Of a stretch of 13,146 nucleotides of DNA, positions 1 through 5,760 are shown one piece after another. The stretch lies in assembly GCA_021819255.1 (NCBI GenBank), contig JAKART010000021.1, forward strand, positions 1 through 13,146. Reading direction: 5' to 3'. The translations under genes and the position numbers were made by a program. The first letter of the stretch is position 1. Every line of letters begins with the position of its first letter. The notes under the pieces are model-generated. The model searched no databases and had not been told where the DNA came from. It was given only the letters and a program-made list of their open reading frames with translations. The DNA is from Acidobacteriota bacterium. Its GTDB lineage: Bacteria; Acidobacteriota; Terriglobia; Terriglobales; Acidobacteriaceae.

Positions 1-346
1 TGGCCTGGCACAGGACTTCCCAGAAGAACCTCCACCCGCGGCGGCCCAACGGGCGCAGACGAAGGTCCCTATCCTTCTTTGATCCCCAGATGGCGCGCGC
101 GATGGGCGCCACTCGCCAGGCGAACAACCCTGCGGACCCCAGCATCAAAGCCGCCAGCAGAACTCTCGCTCCCAGCCCCAAGCTCGCCGGCTCGGCTAAC
201 TGAAGATTCAGTCTTCGCCCAACGATCCCGACAAGCAATCCCGCAGCCGTCATCCCGAACTCCTTCAAACTTCAGCGCCGGATCTGATGCCAAAGCCCAG
301 CGCACAGCAAGATAACAGAGCTTCCCATCCGCTGCAGTGAGCCAAC

Positions 347-376
347 GGAAACGGCGGGCAGATGCCCGCCGTTTCC
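347..376. terminator. perfect 13-bp stem-loop, possible terminator
   Basis: The arms GGAAACGGCGGGC and GCCCGCCGTTTCC pair perfectly around the loop AGAT. There is no long T-run on either side (plus side continues CTTCG), so it is either a weak intrinsic terminator or another structured element. It lies 31 nt past a TAA (313-315) and 6 nt past a TGA (338-340), which would suit the end of a transcript entering from the left. Confidence 0.5.
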
Positions 377-506
377 TTCGTCCGAGAGAATCGATTCCGA
401 GTCGCCATTGCCTGCGCCGGACCACTTCAGAGAGCTTTCATGGACTCTTTTGTGGACCCTTCCCGCAACGCCGATGGGTCACAGAATGTCTTCCGCAGGG
501 ATCTTA

Positions 507-618
507 GACCATTTTCCCTGATGATGGGTGTACGGAAGCGGGCGTTCCGCGGCGTTTTCATTGAGGAAAACGCCCACAGGAGTCGTTCCCCTTGCTTACA
601 CCTTCAGGGAAAATGGTC
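507..618 (+). mobile_element. 112-bp MITE-like palindromic element, copy 1
   Basis: The ends are perfect terminal inverted repeats (GACCATTTTCCCTGA / TCAGGGAAAATGGTC). A central 9-bp hairpin (GGCGTTTTC, loop ATTGAG, GAAAACGCC) lies inside, and the two flanks between are imperfectly complementary, so the whole element can fold into one long hairpin. TA dinucleotides (505-506 and 619-620) flank it. It is about 97-98 percent identical to the copies at 1452-1563 and 5458-5569, which lie in the opposite orientation. It encodes no transposase, so mobilisation would need a helper elsewhere. Open frames running through it are a by-product of the repeat. Confidence 0.88.
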
Positions 619-669
619 TAGCGCCAGGCTGATCCTGGCAACGCTCGCGCGCAGGCACAGCGCTTCCTG

Positions 670-711
670 GATTGCGGCATAGTCAAGAGTGATTGCGGCA
701 CAGTCAAGGGT
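670..711. repeat. 21-bp tandem duplication (2 units)
   Basis: Units 670-690 and 691-711 both begin GATTGCGGCA and differ at only two positions (T/C and A/G). The duplication lies between the first MITE copy and the end of the small membrane-protein gene and is not inside a supported gene. It looks like a slippage or repair scar. Confidence 0.85.
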
Positions 712-799
712 GAAATAGCGGATTGAGAGATGAGCTGAGCCTTGCCCAAGCTTATGATGGTGAAGACTCTGGTGAAGAGCTTCCGGAAGCGATCTTCTC

Positions 800-1084
800 C
801 TAGTAGCTGAAAAACTCATTCAACCCGCGCCGCAGCCGAATTCCGGCGACGAAGCAGGTGAGCGAGGTGAGGTAGAGAAACGCGTTCCAATAGGCCATGG
901 GATGGATCCAACCCGGAGAATAGGTGAGATCCTGGCCGCTCCAGACGGTCACCAGAGTGCCGACGAGAAATGTCTGGAAGCCCATCACCAGAAGCAACTG
1001 GCCACGGCGCCTGCGGCGATCGATCTGGGCCACCTGCTCCGGAGTCAGGTGACGCTCCTCCACGGGGATCAACATATTGGCCAA
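800..1084 (-). CDS. small two-helix membrane protein
   Basis: I do not recognise this protein as a named family. The 94-residue product has a charged N-terminal stretch (VEERHLTPEQVAQ followed by five consecutive arginines) and then two hydrophobic segments: roughly LLLVMGFQTFLVGTLVTVW, and AFLYLTSLTCFVAGI near the C-terminus. This predicts an inner-membrane hairpin with the basic face in the cytoplasm. The first ATG of the open frame is at 1153. A strong GGAGGT at 1091-1096 (minus strand) lies 6 nt before an in-frame TTG at 1082-1084 and 15 nt before an ATG at 1073-1075, so TTG is the preferred start and ATG the alternative (91 aa). A TATGAT hexamer on the minus strand (1174-1179) lies about 90 nt upstream, without a convincing -35. 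The gene stands alone beside the transposase remnant. Confidence 0.72.
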   Translation of the reverse strand: MANMLIPVEERHLTPEQVAQIDRRRRRGQLLLVMGFQTFLVGTLVTVWSGQDLTYSPGWIHPMAYWNAFLYLTSLTCFVAGIRLRRGLNEFFSY

Positions 1085-1090
1085 TTCCCT

Positions 1091-1096
1091 ACCTCC
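1091..1096 (-). promoter_or_regulatory. ribosome binding site deciding a TTG start
   Basis: On the minus strand this reads GGAGGT, a full-strength Shine-Dalgarno core. Spacing is 6 nt to the TTG at 1084-1082, against 15 nt to the ATG three codons later. It marks the true start region of the small membrane protein and rules out the ATG at 1153. Confidence 0.7.
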
Positions 1097-1451
1097 TTGC
1101 CGCCAACTTGTGCACGCTCTCCGTTTCGGTTCGGACCGCGAAATCTTCCACAAACCAGCACATCCTGGATTAAATCATAAAAAGGCGACGGCGTGCTCAC
1201 CCGGACCCAGCCATCCAAAGGGCCAGCGCGCTTCAAAACGCCCCCAAGGGTTTGAAGAAGAACCGGTCGTCCAGGCCGGCGCGTTTGAATCTTCCGCGCA
1301 GGGAGCCTTGGAAGCCTTCCTTTTGCATGGCTTTGGAGGCCACGTAGCGCAGAACGGCCAGATTGTGCGGGCCATCTTCGGCCCCGGCGCGGTCCTGATC
1401 CTCGTTCGTCACCACGTCGAATCGCCAGTGCAGGCGGTTTTCGACCCTCCA

Positions 1452-1563
1452 GACCATTTTCCCTGAAGGTGTAAGCAAGGGGAACGACTCCTGTGGGCGT
1501 TTTCCTCAATGAAAGCGCCACGGAACGCCCGCTTCCGTACACCCATCATCAGGGAAAATGGTC
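1452..1563 (-). mobile_element. 112-bp MITE-like element, copy 2, inside transposase
   Basis: It is the same length as copy 1, in reverse orientation, and differs from it at two positions. One of these changes a central stem pair to one that would be G-U in RNA. It is flanked by CA on both plus-strand sides (1450-1451 and 1564-1565). Removing the element plus one CA restores the transposase frame exactly (minus strand CAC TGG AGG GTC GAA), proving insertion with a 2-bp target duplication. The net insertion of 114 bp is a multiple of three, but the element introduces a TGA in the transposase frame. Confidence 0.92.
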
Positions 1564-1586
1564 CAGTGTTGGCGAACCACCTCATC

Positions 1587-1603
1587 GAATCGCTAGGGAA
1601 TCG
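1587..1603. repeat. 11-bp frameshifting duplication in transposase remnant
   Basis: GAATCG occurs at 1587-1592 and again at 1598-1603. Deleting one 11-bp unit joins the transposase segments PERF and FDEVVRQHW in one frame. With it present, the downstream frame meets a stop (TAG, minus strand, at 1593-1595). Confidence 0.8.
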
Positions 1604-1947
1604 CTCCGGCATCCGTTCCGAACGGAGCAGGCAGTAAACCGTCTCGGTGGTGGTTTTCTCCGCTGTCTCCCTTCTCCGCTCCACCTTGCCGATGGCCTTT
1701 CGCCCTGGCCATGGGTGTTGCCTCTGGAGCCAGCCAATCGCGGTGGAAACCGTCGCCGTGCGCGTCTGGATGCGGCCGCGATCGGCTTCGACAAGCGGCC
1801 CGGCGTGGCCGGCGCAACCGGCGCCAGCCCGCCGGCATCACATCCCGTAGCCCTTTGCAGATCAATACTTCGCGGCATGTCTGCTCTTGCAAACGGCTGA
1901 GAAGAAACCGGCGTCTGTCATCTTCGCCAGGAAGGTTTGAAAGAGCC

Positions 1948-3069
1948 ATGCTTCGTCACACCATCGCCATCGGGCGCATCATGGGAATCCCCATCGATGT
2001 GGACCTCTCCTGGTTTCTCATCTTCGGCCTGCTGATCTGGATTCTGGCCGTCAGTTATTATCCCCAGGCCTTGAAGGGCGCGCCTCCGGCTGAACTCTGG
2101 TTGATGGGCGTGGCCACGGCGATCCTGTTCTTTTGCAGTATTCTCCTGCATGAACTGGCGCACTCCGCGGCCGCTCTGCATTACAAGATCCCCGTGCGCC
2201 GGATTACGCTGTTCATCTTCGGGGGCGTCGCCCAGATCGCCCAGGACCCGGCCAGCGCGGGCGCCGAGTTTGTCGTGACCATTGTCGGCCCCTTGGCCAG
2301 CTTTGCGCTGGCGGGCATCTTTTTTCTGCTCCAGGCTCCGCTGGCAGGCGTGGCCCCGGCCCTGGCTGTGGTGAAGTACCTCACCCTCATCAATGGCATG
2401 CTGGGCCTGTTCAACCTGATCCCCGGCTTTCCGCTGGATGGCGGCCGCATCTTCCGCGCCGCGGTCTGGGGCTGGATCGGCGACTTCCGCCGCGCCACGC
2501 TCATCGCCGCTAACGTGGGCCGCTTCTTTGGCTTCTTCTTCATCATGACCGGCGTCTGGATGGCCCTGCGCGGCGCTCTGCTCAACGGGCTCTGGACCGC
2601 ATTCATCGGATGGTTTCTGGAGAGCGCCGCCAGCTCCCAGGTGCAGCAGCAACTGGTCCAGAACCTGCTCGTCGGGCACAAGGTCTCCGAAGCGCTGGGC
2701 AACGAGGGCCTGCGCGTCGCCGCCCATACCAGCTTGCAAACCATCGTCGACGAAGAGATTCTGCGTCACGGAAGACGCTGCTTTCTGGTCCAGCAGGACG
2801 GTCAGGTTCTGGGCCTGCTCACGCTGCACAGCATCAAGGCCGTTCCCCCCTCCGACTGGCCCTCCACCACGGCTGAGGCGGCCATGATCCCCATGGCCAA
2901 TCTCAGCACCACCGCACCGGAGGCGGAGCTTTGGACGGCGCTGGAGAAGATGGGGCGCGACGGCATCAATCAGATGCCCGTCCTGAAGGGCCACGAGTTC
3001 GTGGGCCTGCTCTCCCGCGATGATGTGGTCCATTATCTGCAACTGTTGCAGCAGTTGCACGCTCGCTGA
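1948..3069 (+). CDS. M50 site-2 protease with C-terminal CBS pair
   Basis: Predicted intramembrane zinc metalloprotease, 373 aa, of the SpoIVFB/Rip3-like M50 group. Family members cleave membrane-embedded substrates such as anti-sigma factors or pro-proteins; the substrate here is unknown. The zinc motif HELAH is at residues 68-72 inside a hydrophobic helix. The third ligand is in the NLIPGFPLDGGR block (Asp164), and a GPLASFAL segment follows a membrane-adjacent FGGVAQI. Hydrophobic helices lie around 19-37, 50-70, 105-157 and 190-225. Residues ~240-373 resemble two CBS modules, which commonly bind adenine nucleotides and would tune the protease. The open frame extends upstream, but ATG 1948 begins the conserved MLRHTIAIGRIMGIPIDV and follows AGGAAGG (1929-1935, spacing 12). 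It sits directly beside the transposase remnant and ends convergent with the zinc-ribbon gene. Confidence 0.92.
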   Translation: MLRHTIAIGRIMGIPIDVDLSWFLIFGLLIWILAVSYYPQALKGAPPAELWLMGVATAILFFCSILLHELAHSAAALHYKIPVRRITLFIFGGVAQIAQDPASAGAEFVVTIVGPLASFALAGIFFLLQAPLAGVAPALAVVKYLTLINGMLGLFNLIPGFPLDGGRIFRAAVWGWIGDFRRATLIAANVGRFFGFFFIMTGVWMALRGALLNGLWTAFIGWFLESAASSQVQQQLVQNLLVGHKVSEALGNEGLRVAAHTSLQTIVDEEILRHGRRCFLVQQDGQVLGLLTLHSIKAVPPSDWPSTTAEAAMIPMANLSTTAPEAELWTALEKMGRDGINQMPVLKGHEFVGLLSRDDVVHYLQLLQQLHAR

Positions 3070-3211
3070 TCGTCCTGCCCGCTCTCTGCCCCGCTCAAGA
3101 TCCATCCGCAAACTGGCCGGCGCCTTCCCCACAGAGCGCCCTGGCGCTGCGCCCTCCACCGGTCACGGCTCTGCGGGTCACTGCCCTCGCCATGCCCTGG
3201 CCGGGTCCGGC

Positions 3212-3559
3212 TCAGCCCAGCGTGCGCCGCCCGAAGGCTGCCCGGATCCGCTCCGCGCGATTCTCCGCCGACCCGGCGGCCACCTCCTGCAGATCGGCCA
3301 CCGATTGAACTCCCACCACCTCGAACCGCTTGCGGCAACGGATGTTTTTACAGCCGGCCAGATCATCCATCCGCAGCATGTAGCTGCGCGCCTTAGCGAA
3401 CCGCGCGCGGTCATTCTCATTGGCGCCCCGGGGAAGCTGTGCGCGCTTGCGCCGGACCAGCCAGATCAGCTCATACTCCGCCGCCTGCCCACAGTGCGGA
3501 CAAACCATCTTGTGGACCTTGCGTTCCGTCACTTCGTCGAAGAAGTCGCGTTCTTCCAT
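3212..3559 (-). CDS. four-cysteine zinc-ribbon-like small protein
   Basis: The product is 115 aa. I recognise no named family. Cys20 and Cys23 (VCPHCG) and Cys70 and Cys75 (GCKNIRCRKRF) form two pairs separated by ~45 residues, a layout expected for one structural zinc site. The middle is rich in Arg and Lys and the C-terminal third looks like a charged helix (ENRAERIRAAF). It has no signal peptide or membrane segment, so it is probably cytoplasmic. The start ATG at 3559 is preceded on the minus strand by AGAGGG with 6-nt spacing. It is convergent with the M50/CBS gene (142-bp gap) and divergent from the small basic protein, with 157 bp between the starts. Confidence 0.78.
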   Translation of the reverse strand: MEERDFFDEVTERKVHKMVCPHCGQAAEYELIWLVRRKRAQLPRGANENDRARFAKARSYMLRMDDLAGCKNIRCRKRFEVVGVQSVADLQEVAAGSAENRAERIRAAFGRRTLG

Positions 3560-3663
3560 CGATACCCTCTCTACGTCATCCCCTCAGCCCAACGCCCGCA
3601 GAACAACTCGCCGAGGATCTCCGGGCGAGCTGAACCTCACCCCAAGAATACGCCTTGAACACC

Positions 3664-3695
3664 TTGCGAGACGCCCCCTCTGCCCGCGATACACT
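3664..3695 (+). promoter_or_regulatory. weak candidate promoter for small basic protein
   Basis: TTGCGA (3664-3669) and GATACA (3688-3693) are separated by 18 nt, and the downstream ribosome site begins about 8 nt later. Matches to the sigma-70 consensus are only partial, and the leader would be very short. This is a guess from position as much as sequence. Confidence 0.25.
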
Positions 3696-3716
3696 CACCG
3701 CAGGAGGTTGACGCCC

Positions 3717-3899
3717 ATGTCCCTGCCAAAGCCTGAAAAACAGGCATTTTCGGCTGTGAAAGCTGTCAAGAGAAACGCCCGCGAGCGTCTCGGCTCTCCC
3801 CCGCCTTCCCATCCCCTGCCCACCCTCAAGGACAAAACCGCCTCCCCGCCAAAACACAAGGAGACGCTCGCCCAGTTGCTCGAAGAAAAAGAAGAATAG
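3717..3899 (+). CDS. 60-residue basic, proline-rich small protein
   Basis: Unrecognised. The ATG at 3717 follows AGGAGG (3702-3707) with 9-nt spacing, an excellent ribosome site and the main reason to call the gene. The open frame continues much further upstream, but that part only shadows the minus-strand zinc-ribbon gene. The protein has a Lys/Arg-rich first half (PKPEKQAFSAVKAVKRNARE), a Pro/Ser hinge (GSPPPSHPLP), a second Lys-rich stretch and an acidic helical tail (ETLAQLLEEKEE). It has no Cys, no hydrophobic helix and no signal peptide. It is likely a disordered cytoplasmic nucleic-acid- or protein-binding peptide, which is inference from composition only. It is divergent from the zinc-ribbon gene, and its stop codon opens a block of degenerate tandem repeats. 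Confidence 0.65.
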   Translation: MSLPKPEKQAFSAVKAVKRNARERLGSPPPSHPLPTLKDKTASPPKHKETLAQLLEEKEE

Positions 3900-3980
3900 C
3901 CGAAACAGGAAAACGAAGATTAGCCGAAGCGGGGGAGAGAAAAAATAGCCGAGCCGGAAGAAAAAGGAGAGCCGAGCCGG
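3897..3980 (+). repeat. degenerate ~24-bp tandem repeats
   Basis: AGCCGA recurs at 3898, 3922, 3947 and 3970, spacings of 24, 25 and 23 bp, each followed by a purine-rich tract (GAAAACGAAGA-like). The first unit includes the TAG stop of the small basic protein, and GAAGAAAAAGAAGAA at its 3' end resembles the repeat spacer, so the array may have grown out of the gene's end. No known element matches. Confidence 0.6.
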
Positions 3981-4079
3981 TTTTCCATCGTCCTCCCGCG
4001 CAGCCTTAACCCTGGCTGGGAGCCTCCTCCAGAGGAGTTGGAGCTGCGCCCCCTCCCTCGCCCCCTTGAGACATAGCAA

Positions 4080-4113
4080 AAAGACGGAGACAGCGCCCGC
4101 TGTCTCCGTCTTT
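4080..4113. terminator. 15-bp perfect stem-loop, likely intrinsic terminator
   Basis: AAAGACGGAGACAGC and GCTGTCTCCGTCTTT pair perfectly around GCCC. The minus-strand reading is followed by five Ts, the plus-strand reading by only three, so it could stop transcription in both directions but suits the minus strand better. No minus-strand gene that needs it was found to its right. It separates the small basic protein (plus) from the second M50 gene, which therefore needs its own promoter between 4114 and 4343. Confidence 0.72.
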
Positions 4114-4343
4114 GGCAATCTCCGCGTCCGCCGGCATTGGGAGGGCACTCTGCAAGCAGAACCTCCCAGGCGAACCACGTCGATTTCTCTGCCCGCAGTT
4201 TATACCCGCCCAGCGTCCGCAGGGAATCTGAAGGCGGCGCAGGCAGCCCCAAATCCCGAAAAGGAAAATCTTGAAGCTCCTGACCCGAAATCTCGAAGAC
4301 CCGAAGGTCCGGGACCTGAAACACCTCCCGTAAACTATCTCTT

Positions 4344-5042
4344 ATGCCGTTGAACTACGCTTTGATCATCTTCGAGCTGGTCGTCATGGTGCTCTCCATC
4401 TCTCTGCACGACTGCGCCCAGGCCTGGGCCGCCAATCGGCTGGGCGACCCCACCGCCCGCATGATGGGCCGGCTGACCATGAATCCGGCGCGCCACTTTG
4501 ATCTGCTCGGCACGCTCATCTGGCCTGTGCTCTTCATCTTCCGCAGCCCCTTGGTGCTGGGCTGGGGCAAGCCGGTCACCTTCACCCCACGCAACTTCCG
4601 CGACCCCTCCCGCTACGAGATGCTGGCCACTCTGGCCGGCCCCGCCGCCCAACTGCTGGCCGCCGTTCTGGCCCTGCTGATTCTGGTGGTCGTACGCCAC
4701 ACGCTCCCCGGCACGCTGGACTCCCTGGTCATCGCCTCGCATCTGGCCATGCGCAACGCCGCCTTCGGCATTCAGGGTCTGCCCGGTATCTTCCCCCTGA
4801 TCCTCTTCCTCTACTTCTGCATCCTGGTCAACGTCCTGCTCTGCGTCTTCAATTTGGTCCCTCTGCCCTTTCTGGACGGAGGCAAGATCCTGCTGCATTA
4901 TCTCCCTTACAACGCGGCCAAGATCTACCAGGAGATGAGCTTTGTCCTGATGCTGGCCTTCTTCTTCCTGGGCTACTACGTCATCATGCTCTTCTTTCTT
5001 CCCGTCATGAGCATCTTTCAAGCTCTGCTCTTCACCCTGTAG
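4344..5042 (+). CDS. M50-family membrane protein with degenerate HExxH
   Basis: The 232-aa integral membrane protein is clearly related to the SpoIVFB-like M50 group with the GDPTA...GRLTMNPARHFD hallmark. Residues 35-60 read GDPTARMMGRLTMNP, then ARHFDLLGTLIWP. GWGKPV lies near 73-78, an AGPAAQ block near 98-103, and NLVPLPFLDGGKIL near 170-183 (Asp178 retained). The zinc/catalytic motif, normally HExxH, reads HDCAQ at 22-26: Glu to Asp and the second His to Gln. The usual Asn of the AGPxxN block is also Gln103. I infer a reduced-activity or non-proteolytic relative acting as a membrane scaffold or regulator; an altered metal site is the alternative. The start ATG 4344 fits family length but lacks a good ribosome site. 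A competing upstream open frame ends in ATGccgtTGA overlap, so coupling is possible but unproven. Confidence 0.88.
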   Translation: MPLNYALIIFELVVMVLSISLHDCAQAWAANRLGDPTARMMGRLTMNPARHFDLLGTLIWPVLFIFRSPLVLGWGKPVTFTPRNFRDPSRYEMLATLAGPAAQLLAAVLALLILVVVRHTLPGTLDSLVIASHLAMRNAAFGIQGLPGIFPLILFLYFCILVNVLLCVFNLVPLPFLDGGKILLHYLPYNAAKIYQEMSFVLMLAFFFLGYYVIMLFFLPVMSIFQALLFTL

Positions 5043-5457
5043 GCAGCACCACCAGTAGCCTCGCCGCCAGTCGACAGGACCATCCTGATTCCATCCCACC
5101 TCGGGTGACCCCAGGAGCCAGAGCGCCGTCCGCCCAACGCAAACCTTGAACGGCTCCCCACGGCTCCCCGCAGGCTCCGTCCCCTTTGCTCGCCACGCAG
5201 ACACCTCACGGGTTTCGGCAGCCCTGCCAAATTTGATTTGACGAAACCTCGCCCCTCGTGTTACGAATCCCTACTGACAGCCACTGCTTGACTTGCAGCC
5301 GTCTCCCTTCTCTCAGGCCGTACGCGGGGCGTATACCCTCCGCGCCTCACCGGTCACCGCTTAAGCCAACTTCGCACTCGCAGGACCACGCCTCCTGCAG
5401 CAGGGATCTCTGCGCTGAAGCTACCGCAGAACTCAATCCAAGCGCCTTCTGCGGCTA
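5043..5457. other. 415-bp stretch without a gene
   Basis: Open frames here are continuations of antisense shadows of the M50 gene or are short and low-complexity. A 10-bp direct repeat (ACGGCTCCCC twice, near 5150-5170) and a weak TTGACG (5238-5243) with an 18-nt spacing to TACGAA are the only signals I see. Neither is enough to call a promoter. No clear terminator follows the M50 gene. Confidence 0.55.
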
Positions 5458-5569
5458 GACCATTTTCCCTGAAGGTGGAAGCAAGGGGAACGACTCCTGT
5501 GGGCGTTTTCCTCAATGAAAACGCCACTGAACGCCCGCTTCCGTACACCCATCATCAGGGAAAATGGTC
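5458..5569 (-). mobile_element. 112-bp MITE-like element, copy 3
   Basis: It is in the same orientation as copy 2 and differs from copies 1 and 2 at three positions each. The terminal inverted repeats and central 9-bp hairpin (GGCGTTTTC / GAAAACGCC) are intact. It is flanked by TA on both sides (5456-5457 and 5570-5571). It lies 191 bp upstream of the exported-protein/RHS operon, where its long palindrome could insulate that operon from upstream transcription. Confidence 0.9.
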
Positions 5570-5706
5570 TACCAGCCGGCGCAGCGAGGGCGGAGGCGAA
5601 CCACGCCAAGGATGCGGAATCTCGCCGACACACGCCCTCAAGGACGGCATCCGGCAGACGCCCGGAAAGGCGCCTCGCACGACGCTAGCCACGGCCGAGC
5701 CTCAAC

Positions 5707-5731
5707 GAACTGCGAGCATCGGACGCAGTTC
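5707..5731 (+). promoter_or_regulatory. leader hairpin before the RHS operon
   Basis: GAACTGCG and CGCAGTTC form a perfect 8-bp inverted repeat with a 9-nt loop, ending 29 nt before the ATG at 5761 and about 20 nt before its ribosome site. It could be an operator half-site pair or an mRNA hairpin. No consensus promoter was found in 5570-5706. Confidence 0.4.
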
Positions 5732-5760
5732 ACCCCCGAAACCTTCCATAGAGGAGCGAT

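Larger units (their letters stand above)
1..799. other. stretch without a convincing gene
   Basis: Several overlapping open frames exist on both strands. One on the plus strand runs open from the window edge to a TAA at 313-315, and one on the minus strand spans 69-425. Their translations are Arg/Pro/Ser/Ala-rich with no recognisable domain. Third-position GC in the plus frame is near 50 percent by my count, well below the strongly GC-ending codons of the real genes further on. No good ribosome binding site precedes either. I treat the stretch as intergenic or decayed DNA carrying a hairpin, one MITE copy and a short tandem duplication, each listed separately. A truncated protein tail entering from the left edge cannot be excluded. 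Confidence 0.5.
1233..1800 (-). pseudogene. ISAs1-family transposase, C-terminal remnant
   Basis: Read on the minus strand, three frame pieces join into the C-terminal ~150 residues of an ISAs1-type DDE transposase. The pieces are VEADRGRIQTRTATVST...GWLQRQHPWPG; then KVERRRETAEKTTTETVYCLLRSERMPERF; then, after two lesions, FDEVVRQHW-RVENRLHWRFDVV, NEDQDR, GPHNLAVLR and FKRAGLDDRF, ending at a TGA at 1233-1235. The RxHWxxENxLHW block is the family's catalytic-Glu signature. ISAs1 transposases are typically around 370 residues, so the N-terminal half with the first two Asp residues is missing. Lesions are an 11-bp duplication (1587-1603) that shifts the frame and a MITE (1452-1563). I could not identify the IS terminal repeats. 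The left boundary near 1800 is approximate. Confidence 0.85.

Noticed and set aside
1711..1947. 79-residue N-terminal extension of the M50/CBS protease
   Set aside because: It is antisense to the transposase remnant and Arg-rich; the conserved family start is at 1948.
1918..3159. 413-codon minus-strand open frame
   Set aside because: It is the antisense shadow of the M50/CBS gene; its translation is low-complexity with no domain.
3420..3716. N-terminal extension of the small basic protein
   Set aside because: Overlaps the zinc-ribbon gene antisense and ignores the strong AGGAGG site before the ATG at 3717.
4066..4353. 95-codon plus open frame ending in an ATGccgtTGA overlap with the M50 start
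   Set aside because: It begins within the stem-loop, has no ribosome site and has a Pro/Arg-rich composition without a domain; the overlap may be chance.
4335..5204. 289-codon minus-strand open frame
   Set aside because: Gln/Glu/Asp-rich antisense shadow of the second M50 gene.
507..5569. CRISPR or integron attC interpretation of the three palindromes
   Set aside because: Copies are far apart, in mixed orientation and identical over the full length, with target duplications; no spacer periodicity, integrase or cassette genes.
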